Below, one piece after another: positions 27,939-36,334 of a stretch of 64,000 nucleotides of DNA. Made by a program: the position numbers and the translations under genes. Location of the stretch: the NCBI RefSeq assembly GCF_030997045.1, contig NZ_CP116899.1:4922001-4986000 (forward strand), written 5' to 3'. This stretch comes from Microbulbifer sp. TB1203 (lineage in GTDB: Bacteria > Pseudomonadota > Gammaproteobacteria > Pseudomonadales > Cellvibrionaceae). The number at the start of each line of letters is the position of its first letter. Positions within the stretch are counted from its first letter, which is position 1. Below the pieces are notes generated by a model. It searched no databases. It saw only the letters and a list, made by a program, of their open reading frames with translations, and was not told where the DNA came from.

Positions 27939-28568
27939 TCAGTCTTCATAAACGTAAATCCGCTCCACTGTCATACTGTAAGCCGCCGTACCCAGCTCGC
28001 TTTCCTTGCGCAACGTACGCAACTCCCCCTCCACGTAAAAGGGGTCGTACAGAAACTCCACCTGCATCCCCTTGGGAAAGCTGGCGTGGATGATCTGGTT
28101 CGGCGGCGGTGGCGGCAGGTGAAGGCAGGCGCCGAAGTAGGGCACCAGGAAGAAGCTGGTGATGGTCTGCTCTTCGTCGAACTCCAGCGGCACCACAAAA
28201 CCGGGGATGCGCACCCGCTGGCGGTCGAATTCCGGCTTGATGCGGGTGGAGGCCAGCGCCTGCTGGTAGCGGTCCTCCGCGGCCCGGTTTTCGGTGCCGG
28301 ACAGTTTCCCCGCTATTTCGTCCTCCGCGGAGCCCTCGGGGATATTCTCCAGGTAGTCCGGGGGATTGAGCAGCGCGTCCAGGTCGTCCTCGGGGATCAG
28401 GTCCGCCCATTCCACTTCCCGGTAGACCGCGTCCGCGGGCCGGGATTGCTGCGCCGCCCCGGCGGCGGCCGGTTCCGCAGTGGTGATTTCCTCCCGCTTG
28501 CTGCAGGCGCCCGCCAGCACGGCGGCGGCTAGCAACAAGGAGGCGAATTTCAGGCCGGGTGCATACAT
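27939..28568 (-). CDS. DUF3299 lipoprotein (zinc-ABC-associated)
   Basis: A 209-residue lipoprotein (signal FASLLLAAAVLAGAC, lipobox Cys about residue 21). The C-terminal DUF3299 domain is recognised by VPYFGACLHLPPPPPNQIIH, whose Cys/His could bind metal. DUF3299 proteins accompany the ABC-type system of the Zur regulon in Pseudomonas, and here the ABC genes are divergent. The ATG at 28568 is chosen because the longer frame would start inside the Zur-box palindrome. Its exact function is unknown; periplasmic metal binding is inference. Confidence 0.85.
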   Translation of the reverse strand: MYAPGLKFASLLLAAAVLAGACSKREEITTAEPAAAGAAQQSRPADAVYREVEWADLIPEDDLDALLNPPDYLENIPEGSAEDEIAGKLSGTENRAAEDRYQQALASTRIKPEFDRQRVRIPGFVVPLEFDEEQTITSFFLVPYFGACLHLPPPPPNQIIHASFPKGMQVEFLYDPFYVEGELRTLRKESELGTAAYSMTVERIYVYED

Positions 28569-28596
28569 AGTGCTGGGAAATAGGGTTGCCGGAATG

Positions 28597-28613
28597 TAGA
28601 TATGATATATCAT
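28597..28613. promoter_or_regulatory. Candidate Zur box between the DUF3299 gene and the ABC operon
   Basis: TAGATA-TGATA-TATCAT, matching the window's ATGATA-N5-TATCAT dyad in 10 of 12 half-site positions. It contains a 12-bp perfect palindrome, ATGATATATCAT. It lies 28 nt before the DUF3299 ATG and 31 nt before the ABC ATG, ideally placed to repress both. Confidence 0.6.
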
Positions 28614-28644
28614 CTTTGGTTCTTCCCGGAACCCGAGGTGTCGG

Positions 28645-29367
28645 ATGAATGCACCAGTCGCGCAACTGGCGGCGGATGCCGTCGCCGTCGAACAACTGCG
28701 TTTCGCCTACGGCGGCGGCCCCGCGGTGCTGGATATTCCCCGCTGGTCGGTGCCGCGGGGCGGCCGGGTATTCCTGCGCGGCCCCTCCGGTTCCGGCAAA
28801 TCCACGCTCCTCAACCTGCTCGCCGGAATCCTGGTGGCGCCGGGGGCGCGGCTGGAACTGCTGGGGCGGCCGCTGGGGTCGCTCGGCGGCCGCGACCGGG
28901 ACCGCTTTCGCGCGCGCTATATCGGTGTGGTGTTCCAGCAGTTCAACCTGATTCCCTACTTGAGCGTGCTGGACAATATCCGTCTGGCTGCCACCTTTGG
29001 GGGTGGCGCCGCCGGGGATGTCCGCGAGCGGGCGCGGGGGCTGCTGGCGCAGCTGAAACTGGGGGAGGGACTTCTGTCGAGGAAGGTTCCCGAGTTGAGC
29101 GTCGGCCAGCAGCAACGGGTGGCGATCGCCCGGGCACTGGTCAACGGGCCGCAGCTGTTGCTGGTGGACGAACCCACCTCGGCGCTGGACAGCGAGGCCC
29201 GCGACGCCTTCGTGCAGCTGTTGCTGGAGGTCTGCGATGGGGTTGGCAGCACGGTGATTTTCGTCAGCCACGACGGCGCGCTGGCGCGGCACTTTCCGCT
29301 GGTCGCGGACATGCGCGAGCTGAATCGCGCCTGGGAGACGGGGCGGGAGGCGGCCGGTGTTTCTTAA
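28645..29367 (+). CDS. ABC transporter ATP-binding protein (MacB/LolD-like, zinc regulon type)
   Basis: A 240-residue ATPase with Walker A GPSGSGKST (about residues 47-55), Q-loop VVFQQFNLIPYLSVLDNI, signature LSVGQQQRV and Walker B LLLVDEPTSALD. It belongs to the LolD/MacB group whose partners are FtsX-like permeases rather than classic importers. With the DUF3299 gene it matches the gene set PA4064-PA4066 of Pseudomonas, which is zinc-regulated. Its last codons overlap the permease start by 11 nt. Confidence 0.9.
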   Translation: MNAPVAQLAADAVAVEQLRFAYGGGPAVLDIPRWSVPRGGRVFLRGPSGSGKSTLLNLLAGILVAPGARLELLGRPLGSLGGRDRDRFRARYIGVVFQQFNLIPYLSVLDNIRLAATFGGGAAGDVRERARGLLAQLKLGEGLLSRKVPELSVGQQQRVAIARALVNGPQLLLVDEPTSALDSEARDAFVQLLLEVCDGVGSTVIFVSHDGALARHFPLVADMRELNRAWETGREAAGVS

Positions 29368-30586
29368 ACTCGCCTGGCAGAGTCTGGCGCACCGCAGGGG
29401 CAGCGTGCTGCTGGCGGTGCTCTCGGTGGCGGTCAGCCTGTTCGTGCTACTGGGCGTGGAGCAGGTGCGCAGCCAGGCGAAAAGCAGCTTCAACCGCACC
29501 GTCTCCGGTGTGGACCTGATCGCGGGGGCGCGCGGCGGGCAACTGAACCTGCTGCTCTACTCGGTTTTCCATATCGGCGGTGCCACCCGCAATATTTCCT
29601 GGGACAGCTACCGGGAGATAGCACGGCACCCGCGGGTGGCCTGGACCATTCCCATTTCCCTGGGGGATTCACACAGGGGTTACCGGGTGGTGGGCACCTC
29701 GCGGGAGTTTTTCACCCGCTACCGCTACGGGCGGGGCCGGCCGCTGGCCTTCGCCGGCGGCGGCCCCTTTGCCGGGCTCTACGACACGGTACTGGGAGCG
29801 GAGGTGGCGGAACAGCTCGGCTACCGGCGCGGCGATTCCCTGGTGCTCACCCACGGCCTGGGCCGGGCCGGATTCAGCGACCATGGGGACCGGCCGTTTA
29901 CCGCGGTGGGCGTGCTCGAGCCCACCGGTACGCCGGTGGACCGGGCGCTGTATGTCAGCCTAGAAGCGGTGGAGGCGATTCACCGGCACTGGCCCGGCGC
30001 AACGGACGGCCCCGCTGCCGGAGATGATTTGACGCCCGGCAGCATCACCGCCTTTATGCTGGGCCTGGACTCCCGCGTTGCGGCCTTTCAGGTGCAGCGG
30101 CAGATCAACGAATTCCGCGGGGAGCCGCTGATGGCGATACTGCCCGGCGCGGCGCTGGCGGAGCTGTGGCAACAGCTGCGCGGGGTGGAGAATATCCTGC
30201 TGGCCATCTCGGCGCTGGTGGTGCTGGCCTCGCTGCTGGGGCTCGGTATCATGCTGCTCGCCTCTATGCGCGAGCGGCGCAGGGAAATCGCTTTGCTGCG
30301 GGCGGTGGGTGCGGGTCCCCTGTACCTGTTCGCACTGGTACAGGCGGAGGCGCTGCTGGTGTTGCTGCTGGGGACTGGCACCGCAATCGCGGCCCTGGGC
30401 ACAGCCCTGTGGCTGGCCCGGCCGCTGGCGGCGCAGTACGGGATCTATCTGGACGGTCTCTCTCAGGGAGGCCAGACATTGGCGCAACTGGGCGCAGTGC
30501 TGCTCGGTACCCTGGCACTGGGCCTGGTGCCGTCGCTGGGCGCTTGCCGGCAGTCGCTGCACGGCGAGCTGGCTCGGGAGGGGTAA
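29357..30586 (+). CDS. FtsX/MacB-type ABC transporter permease
   Basis: A 409-residue membrane protein with one N-terminal transmembrane helix (about residues 14-35), a large periplasmic domain (about residues 40-270) and three C-terminal helices. This is the MacB/LolCE topology. RNISWDSYREIARHPRV and SMRERRREIALLRAVGA are characteristic. Translation starts at GTG 29357 inside the ATPase gene, so the two are coupled. It is likely the membrane part of the zinc-responsive system; what it moves is not known. Confidence 0.87.
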   Translation: MFLKLAWQSLAHRRGSVLLAVLSVAVSLFVLLGVEQVRSQAKSSFNRTVSGVDLIAGARGGQLNLLLYSVFHIGGATRNISWDSYREIARHPRVAWTIPISLGDSHRGYRVVGTSREFFTRYRYGRGRPLAFAGGGPFAGLYDTVLGAEVAEQLGYRRGDSLVLTHGLGRAGFSDHGDRPFTAVGVLEPTGTPVDRALYVSLEAVEAIHRHWPGATDGPAAGDDLTPGSITAFMLGLDSRVAAFQVQRQINEFRGEPLMAILPGAALAELWQQLRGVENILLAISALVVLASLLGLGIMLLASMRERRREIALLRAVGAGPLYLFALVQAEALLVLLLGTGTAIAALGTALWLARPLAAQYGIYLDGLSQGGQTLAQLGAVLLGTLALGLVPSLGACRQSLHGELAREG

Positions 30587-30624
30587 CGGCTGGGGCTCTG
30601 GAACCCAGCAGCCAACTGAGAGGC

Positions 30625-30737
30625 GGCCCTGCTACCGGTGGCTTTTTGCGGGACACGCCGTGAATACATCCCTGTAGGCTTGTCCGCGAGGTCCCTCTCG
30701 CAGACAGTCCCGCAAAAATCCACCGGTATCAGGGCCT
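30625..30737. repeat. REP-like palindrome, family E (inverted copy)
   Basis: The sequence CTACCGGTGGCTTTTTGCGG through CCGCAAAAATCCACCGG repeats the 18100-18214 element in the opposite orientation, including the inner TTGTCCGCGAGGTCCCTCTC segment. Confidence 0.8.
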
Positions 30738-30801
30738 TCGCATCGGCGTCAAAGTTTTATCGACCCGCAAACAGGAGGCACACAAGGTTCGCCCCTACGC
30801 G

Positions 30802-32655
30802 TCAGCCTGCGCTGACCTGGCCTGCCACAATTGCCTTGGCCGGGGTGCCGGCGGCCTTGGCATTCTGCGTCTCTATCCAGCCGTTCATGCGCGCTTCCAG
30901 CACGTTCAGTGGCACTGCGCCGCTCGACAGCAACTGGTCGTGGAAGGCGCGGATATCGAAGCGCTCGCCCAGCTGCTGCTCCGCTTTGGCGCGCAGCTCC
31001 TTGATCTTCAGCTGGCCCAGCTTGTAGGCCAGGGCCTGCCCCGGCCACACCAGGTAGCGGTCGATTTCCACGGTAATGTCGTGCCTGGGCTTGGCGCTGT
31101 TGTTCATAAAGAACTCGATGGCCTCTTCGCGGCTCCAGCCCAGCTGGTGCATGCCGGTGTCCACCACCAGGCGCACCGCGCGCCACATATCGTAGGTGAG
31201 GGCGCCGAACTCGCTGTAGGGGTCCCGGTACAGGCCCAGGTCCTTGCCCAGGCTCTCGGAGTAGAGGCCCCAGCCCTCCACGTAGGCGGTGTAGCCGGCG
31301 TTGCGGCGCAGCGGGTGCAGGCCTTCCTGCTCCTGGGCCAGGGCGATCTGCAGGTGGTGGCCGGGCATAGCCTCGTGCACCGTCAGTGCTTCCATCTCCC
31401 ATTTCGGGCGGCTGGGCAGGTTGTAGGTGTTGGCAAAGAAGATCCCGGCGCGGCCGGCTTCATTGGAGCCGGGCATGTAGTAGGCGGTGGTCTGGGATTT
31501 CTCCGAGTAGCTGGGGATTGGCTTTACCCCGTAGGGCAGGCGCGGCAGGGTGCCAAACAGGGCCGGCAGCTCGCCGTCGATGCGCTTGGCGATATCCCGG
31601 TAGCCCCGCATCAGTTCTTCCTTGCTGGTGTGGTAGAACTGCGGATCGGTGCGCAGGAATTCGGTGAATTCCTCGAAACTGCCGTCAAAGCCGGTCTTCT
31701 CAATGACCGCCTGCATCTGGCCGCGGATGCGCCTCACCTCGGCCAGGCCGATGCGGTGGATTTCCTCCGGGCTCAGGGTGGTGGTGGTGTTTTCGCGCAC
31801 CTGGTGCGCGTACCAGCGCAGGCCGTCGGGCATGCTGGTGAAAGCGGTGTCCACCCTGGCGCCGGGGATATATTCGCGCTCGACGAATTCCGCCATGTTC
31901 CGCCAGGCGGGCACCAGGTCTCTCTGGTACAGCGCATGGGCCCGCTGTTGCAGGCGGCGTTGCTGGGCGGAGGAGATGCCGGCCGGCATTTCGTTGAAAG
32001 CTTTCAGCAGAGGGCTGTCCTTCGGCTCCTCGGGCACCAGGGCGCGGATCTGGCCGGGCAGGTCGCGCAGGGTAATCTGCGGCGGGGTGATTTTCCTTTC
32101 CAGGCCCTCGCGCATCAGCGCCTGGGTCTGCTGTATCAGCGCCGGCAGTTTCTCCAGGCGGGTGAGAATGGTTTCGTAGTCGGCGGCGGTGCGTTTGGCC
32201 ATGCTGTTCAGCACACTGGGTACGTTGCGCTGGATGCCGTCCATATGGCTGACCGGCAGCAGGTGGCCCGGGAACTGGAAGCCCTTTACCTCCATCAGCA
32301 GGTCCTGGTACAGCAGTTGGTAGTCCAACTGCTCCGCCGCGGGTAAGCTTTCGCTGTCGAGATGGCGGCTGGCGGCGAGCAGGCGGCGGGTCTGTTCCCG
32401 GCGACGCTCGATGCTGTCCATGGATGCGTCGGTCCAGCGGTTGTCCTGGCCCCGGTAGCCTTCGTAGGTGGCGTTCTCCGGGAAGCTCTCCATGATCCAG
32501 CGGTAGCGCAGGTCTTGCAGAGCTTTCAGCTGGGCGCTGGCATCGCTCTTCGGCAGGGCGTCGAAGGCCTGGTCGAAGGCATTCTGCTCCATAGCCGAGG
32601 CGCTGGCGGCGAGCAGGGCGGTGGAGAAGAATAGGGATTTGGCGAGGTTGGTCAT
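30802..32655 (-). CDS. DUF885-family metallopeptidase-like protein, exported
   Basis: A 617-residue protein with a signal peptide (MTNLAKSLFFSTALLAASASA). The zinc motif is VHEAMPGHHLQIA (HExxxGHH), the signature of the DUF885 group of predicted carboxypeptidase-like enzymes. A supporting Glu region is AYVEGWGLYSESLG. The ATG at 32655 gives the signal peptide; the longer frame runs into family D repeat DNA. It is probably a periplasmic or secreted peptidase. It stands alone between repeats, upstream of no obvious partner. Confidence 0.85.
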   Translation of the reverse strand: MTNLAKSLFFSTALLAASASAMEQNAFDQAFDALPKSDASAQLKALQDLRYRWIMESFPENATYEGYRGQDNRWTDASMDSIERRREQTRRLLAASRHLDSESLPAAEQLDYQLLYQDLLMEVKGFQFPGHLLPVSHMDGIQRNVPSVLNSMAKRTAADYETILTRLEKLPALIQQTQALMREGLERKITPPQITLRDLPGQIRALVPEEPKDSPLLKAFNEMPAGISSAQQRRLQQRAHALYQRDLVPAWRNMAEFVEREYIPGARVDTAFTSMPDGLRWYAHQVRENTTTTLSPEEIHRIGLAEVRRIRGQMQAVIEKTGFDGSFEEFTEFLRTDPQFYHTSKEELMRGYRDIAKRIDGELPALFGTLPRLPYGVKPIPSYSEKSQTTAYYMPGSNEAGRAGIFFANTYNLPSRPKWEMEALTVHEAMPGHHLQIALAQEQEGLHPLRRNAGYTAYVEGWGLYSESLGKDLGLYRDPYSEFGALTYDMWRAVRLVVDTGMHQLGWSREEAIEFFMNNSAKPRHDITVEIDRYLVWPGQALAYKLGQLKIKELRAKAEQQLGERFDIRAFHDQLLSSGAVPLNVLEARMNGWIETQNAKAAGTPAKAIVAGQVSAG

Positions 32656-32689
32656 GGTGCTCCCCGTGTAATTGGTAAAACTGAGGTGC

Positions 32690-32762
32690 GGGCTGTGCCC
32701 GCGTTCCCGGGGCGGGCCTGCGGCCCGTTGCCGAGCTGGAGCTCGGCGCTCCCAGGGGAGGG
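32690..32762. repeat. REP-like element, family D
   Basis: GCGGGCCTGCGGCCCGTTGC followed by GAGCTGGAGCTCGGCG between the DUF885 gene and the dxs stop codon, the same unit as at 4195-4395. Confidence 0.7.
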
Positions 32763-32764
32763 CG

Positions 32765-34702
32765 TTACAGCAGTTTCTGGATTTTGTTTCCCGAGTCCAG
32801 AGCCCCGAGGCCCGAGTCCCGCAACCTCCGGCGGATCTGCCGTTCGATGCCCGCCGCGTCCAGGCCGATGCCGGCGAGCAGGTCCTTGTGCTTGCCGTGT
32901 TCAATGGTGCTGTCCGGCAGGCCCAGTTGCAGTACCGGTACCTGGGTGCCGCGGTGGTTCAGGTATTCCGTCACCGCGCTGCCGGCGCCGCCGGCCACGG
33001 CGTTCTCTTCCAGGGTGACCAGCAGGTGGTGGCTCGCGGCGAGTTCGTCGATCAATTGCTCGTCCAGCGGCTTGACCCAGCGCATATCCGCCACCGTGGC
33101 GCCGAGCTTCTCCGCCGCGGCCAGCGCCGGGGTCAGCAGGGTGCCGAAGCTGAGAATGGCCACGCCGGCACCCTCGCGCACCAGTTGCCCCTTGCCCAGC
33201 GGCAATTCGGTCATCTGTTCCTCGATCTGCGCCCCGGTGCCGGTGCCCCGCGGATAGCGCACCGCCGCCGGACCGCTGTGGCGGTAGGCGGTATAGAGCA
33301 GCTGGCGGCACTCGTTTTCGTCGCTGGGAGCGGCGATTACCAGATTCGGCAGGCAGCGCATATAGGTGAGGTCGAAACTGCCGGCGTGGGTGGGGCCGTC
33401 CTCGCCCACCAGGCCGGCGCGATCTATGGCGAAGGTGACGTCCAGGTTCTGGATGGCCACATCGTGCACCAGTTGGTCGTAGCCGCGCTGCAGGAAGGTG
33501 GAATAGATGGCCACCACCGGTTTCTGTCCCTCGCAGGCCAGGCCGGCGGCCAGGGTGACCGCGTGCTGTTCGGCGATGGCCACGTCGTGGAAGCGCTCCG
33601 GAAAGCGCTCGGCGAATTCCACCATGCCCGAGCCCTCGCACATGGCGGGGGTGATGCCCACCAGTCGGTCATCCCGCTCGGCGGCGTCGCACAGCCAGCG
33701 GCCGAACACCTCCTGGTACTTGGGCGGCTTGCGCTCGCCGCCCCCCTCACTCGGGAAGGGGGCCACCTGTACCTTGGGCTCCGGTTCCAGCTTGTTCAGC
33801 GCGTGGTAGCCCACCGGGTCCGCTTCGGCGGGGCCGAAACCCTTGCCCTTGGTGGTGACGATATGCAGAAGCTGCGGTCCGCGCTGGCTGCGCAGGTTGC
33901 GCAGGGTCTGCACCAGGTCGTGCACATTGTGGCCGTCCAGCGGGCCCACGTAGTTGAAGCCCAGCTCCTCGAACAGGGTGCCCGGGGTGATCATGCCCTT
34001 TACATGCTCCTCGGTGCGCCGCGCCAGCTGCCAGGCCTTGGGAATGACGGAGAGTATCTTGCGGCTGCCCTCGCGCATGGACAGGTAGGTTTTGCTGGCC
34101 AGGATCTTGGCGAAATAGGTGGCCAGGCCCCCGACATTTTTCGAGATGGACATGCGGTTGTCGTTCAGCACCACCAGCATGTCTTTGCCGGTGTGGGCGG
34201 CGTGGTTCAGCGCCTCGAAAGCCATGCCGGCGGTCATGGCGCCGTCGCCGATCACCGCGACGACCCTGCGGTCGTCCGCAGAGCCCAGTGCCATGCCCAG
34301 GGCGGCGCTGATGGAGGTGCTGGAATGGCCCACGCCAAAGGTGTCGTAGGGGCTCTCGCTGCGTTTGGGAAAACCGGACAGGCCGCCCTGCTGGCGCATG
34401 CTGAGCATCTGCTCGCGGCGCCCGGTGAGAATCTTGTGGGGATAAGTCTGGTGGCCCACATCCCACACCAGCCGGTCTTCCGGGGTGTTGTAGATGTAGT
34501 GCAGGGCGATGGTCAGTTCCACGACCCCCAGGCCGGCGCCGAAGTGACCACCGGTCTGGCCGACGCAGTACAGCAGGTACTCGCGCAGCTGGCGGGCCAG
34601 CTCCGGCAGTTGGCGCTCGTCCAGGGCGCGCAGCTGCGCCGGTTCATCGATGGCGTCGAGCAGCGGCGTCTGCGGGCGTGTGCGTGGGATTTCGTCGAAC
34701 AT
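32765..34702 (-). CDS. dxs: 1-deoxy-D-xylulose-5-phosphate synthase
   Basis: Thiamine-diphosphate enzyme condensing pyruvate and glyceraldehyde 3-phosphate, the first step of the MEP isoprenoid pathway. At 645 residues it is of normal length. Clear motifs are the ThDP/Mg segment GDGAMTAGMAFEALNHA, VLNDNRMSISKNVGG, the N-terminal GQTGGHFGAGLGVVELT and the transketolase-type DGPTHAGSFDLTYMR. The ATG at 34702 is preferred; longer starts lie in the repeat-rich gap before ispA. It is the last gene of xseB-ispA-dxs and uses ThDP made by thiL. Confidence 0.97.
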   Translation of the reverse strand: MFDEIPRTRPQTPLLDAIDEPAQLRALDERQLPELARQLREYLLYCVGQTGGHFGAGLGVVELTIALHYIYNTPEDRLVWDVGHQTYPHKILTGRREQMLSMRQQGGLSGFPKRSESPYDTFGVGHSSTSISAALGMALGSADDRRVVAVIGDGAMTAGMAFEALNHAAHTGKDMLVVLNDNRMSISKNVGGLATYFAKILASKTYLSMREGSRKILSVIPKAWQLARRTEEHVKGMITPGTLFEELGFNYVGPLDGHNVHDLVQTLRNLRSQRGPQLLHIVTTKGKGFGPAEADPVGYHALNKLEPEPKVQVAPFPSEGGGERKPPKYQEVFGRWLCDAAERDDRLVGITPAMCEGSGMVEFAERFPERFHDVAIAEQHAVTLAAGLACEGQKPVVAIYSTFLQRGYDQLVHDVAIQNLDVTFAIDRAGLVGEDGPTHAGSFDLTYMRCLPNLVIAAPSDENECRQLLYTAYRHSGPAAVRYPRGTGTGAQIEEQMTELPLGKGQLVREGAGVAILSFGTLLTPALAAAEKLGATVADMRWVKPLDEQLIDELAASHHLLVTLEENAVAGGAGSAVTEYLNHRGTQVPVLQLGLPDSTIEHGKHKDLLAGIGLDAAGIERQIRRRLRDSGLGALDSGNKIQKLL

Positions 34703-34774
34703 CAAACGTATCAATTGCAACGGATATGTAAGAGGGGGATTGTATGCCTGTGGCGGGGAGAAGCAAACCAATGT

Positions 34775-34940
34775 GGAATGCGGAATGCGGAATGCGGAAT
34801 GCGGAATGCGCGATCTGGCCCAGTGCCATGGGAGAGGCTCTTGGCCGCGGTTGGACTTTGGGCGGTTACCAGGCGGGTTCGCGGCCGGCGCGCGTCCCGG
34901 CTAGCGCGATATCAGGGCGCGCATTCCGCATTCCGCATTC
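34775..34940. repeat. Heptamer repeat with inverted partner between ispA and dxs
   Basis: About five tandem GGAATGC units (34775-34809) face the complementary GCATTCCGCATTCCGCATTC at 34921-34940, which touches the ispA stop codon. The roughly 110 nt between are GC-rich and include GCGCGATCTGGCCC and GCGCGATATCAGGGCGCGC. It could form a long stem in the ispA-dxs transcript. Confidence 0.75.
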
Positions 34941-34942
34941 AA

Positions 34943-35851
34943 TTAGTGACCGCGCTGGACGATATAGTCCGCCAGCTGTCGCAGCAGGTCGCTGTCACCG
35001 TCCACTTCGGCCAGGGCTTCCAGCGCCTCCCGGTGCAGGTCCTCCAGCTTGGCGCGCGCGCCTTCCAGCCCCAGCAGGGAGATGTAGGTGGGCTTGTTGC
35101 GCGCGGCGTCGGCGCCCTGGGTCTTGCCCAGGGTGGCGGTGTCGGCGGTGACGTCGAGAATGTCGTCCTGTACCTGGAACGCCAGGCCGATGGCCTCGGC
35201 ATAGCGGCTGACCGCCGCCAGCCGGGCTTCGTCGGCACCGCCGAGCAGGGCGCCGATGCGCGCGCTGGCGCGGATCAGGGCGCCGGTCTTGAGGCGGTGC
35301 ATCTGTTCGAGTCGGGGTAGGTCGAGGTGTTTGTCCACCGAGTCCAGGTCGATGGCCTGGCCCGCCACCATGCCCCGGCTGCCGGCGGCACAGGCCAGTT
35401 CGCGGATCAGCTGCAGTTTGAGGTCGGCGGCCGCCTCACTTTGTAGCAGCAATTCGAAAGCCAGGGTGTGCAGGGCGTCGCCGGCGAGGATGGCGGTGGC
35501 TTCGTCGAAGTGAATATGGCAGGTGGGCCGGCCCCGACGCAGGTCGTCGTCGTCCATGGCCGGCAGGTCGTCGTGTACCAGAGAGTAGGCGTGGATGCAC
35601 TCCAGGGCCGCCGCGGCCGCGTCGCAGCTTTCTGCGGAGAAGCTATCCGCGCGGACGGTGCCCGCGCAGGCGTAGACCAGTGCCGGGCGCAGGCGCTTGC
35701 CCGGCCCCAGGGCGGCGTAGCCCATGGCGGCGAAGAGTTTTTCCGCGCCGGAGGTGGCCGGTGCCAGCGCCGTCTGCAGGCGGGTCTCCACACGTTCGGC
35801 GCACCAGCGCAGGAAGCTCTGCAGTTCCGCGGGATAGGATGTGCCGGACAC
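34943..35851 (-). CDS. ispA: Farnesyl diphosphate synthase
   Basis: Prenyltransferase (302 residues) building C15 farnesyl diphosphate from IPP and DMAPP. The first Asp-rich motif is in VHDDLPAMDDDDLRRGRPT (about residues 92-110). The second is in LAFQVQDDILDVTADT (about residues 228-243). Its start follows the xseB stop directly. It lies in the conserved xseB-ispA-dxs order. Confidence 0.96.
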   Translation of the reverse strand: MSGTSYPAELQSFLRWCAERVETRLQTALAPATSGAEKLFAAMGYAALGPGKRLRPALVYACAGTVRADSFSAESCDAAAAALECIHAYSLVHDDLPAMDDDDLRRGRPTCHIHFDEATAILAGDALHTLAFELLLQSEAAADLKLQLIRELACAAGSRGMVAGQAIDLDSVDKHLDLPRLEQMHRLKTGALIRASARIGALLGGADEARLAAVSRYAEAIGLAFQVQDDILDVTADTATLGKTQGADAARNKPTYISLLGLEGARAKLEDLHREALEALAEVDGDSDLLRQLADYIVQRGH

Positions 35852-36109
35852 TCAGGCTTCTTCCTCTTCGCCCGCGGTATCCTCGTCGAAGGGCAGTTCG
35901 CGGATGCTGCCGCTCTCTTCCATCAGCACCTTGACCTTCTGCTCGGCACTGGCCAGTTTCTGCTGGCACTCGCGGGTGAGCTTTACCCCGCGCTCGAAAT
36001 CCGCCAGGGCCTCCTCCAGGGGCAGATCGCCCGCTTCCAGGCGCTCCACCAGTTCTTCCAATTCTTCCAGTGCCTGCTCAAAGGTTGCCGGCTTCTTTTT
36101 TACCGCCAT
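35852..36109 (-). CDS. xseB: Exodeoxyribonuclease VII small subunit
   Basis: An 85-residue helical subunit of the XseAB nuclease that degrades single-stranded DNA to oligonucleotides. The core FEQALEELEELVERLEAGDLPLEEALADFERGVKL is diagnostic when read in two parts: FEQALEELEELVERLEAGD (residues 9-27) and LPLEEALADFERGVKL. An acidic tail ends the protein. Its stop codon abuts the ispA start, as expected for this operon. Confidence 0.95.
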   Translation of the reverse strand: MAVKKKPATFEQALEELEELVERLEAGDLPLEEALADFERGVKLTRECQQKLASAEQKVKVLMEESGSIRELPFDEDTAGEEEEA

Positions 36110-36138
36110 GGGACATTAGCTCCAACTTATCACCCAAT

Positions 36139-36219
36139 GATCAAATAGATCGTCCTGATCTATTTGATCGTCGCTCCCGAAATACTGGCGCAGATGCGCG
36201 GATCTGCTGGTATTTCGGG
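36139..36219. repeat. Two adjacent hairpins upstream of xseB
   Basis: GATCAAATAGATC pairs with GATCTATTTGATC (36139-36169). CCCGAAATAC pairs with GTATTTCGGG (36176-36219). A third palindrome, GCCGGCCTGCGGCCGGC, follows at about 36227-36243. They lie between the PQQ-type dehydrogenase stop and xseB; no gene is present there. Confidence 0.65.
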
Positions 36220-36334
36220 GCTCGCGCCGGCCTGCGGCCGGCGGCGGCACATCCCTGTGCCGCATTATTAGCCCGGCAATAAAGTTCGCCAGCTTAACAG
36301 TGCGCGGCAACCTTAGCTGCTGGCGCATAAGGGG

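Noticed and set aside
28569..28613. Longer start for the DUF3299 lipoprotein at 28613
   Set aside because: It would begin inside the regulatory palindrome and bury the lipoprotein signal; the ATG at 28568 gives a proper lipobox position.
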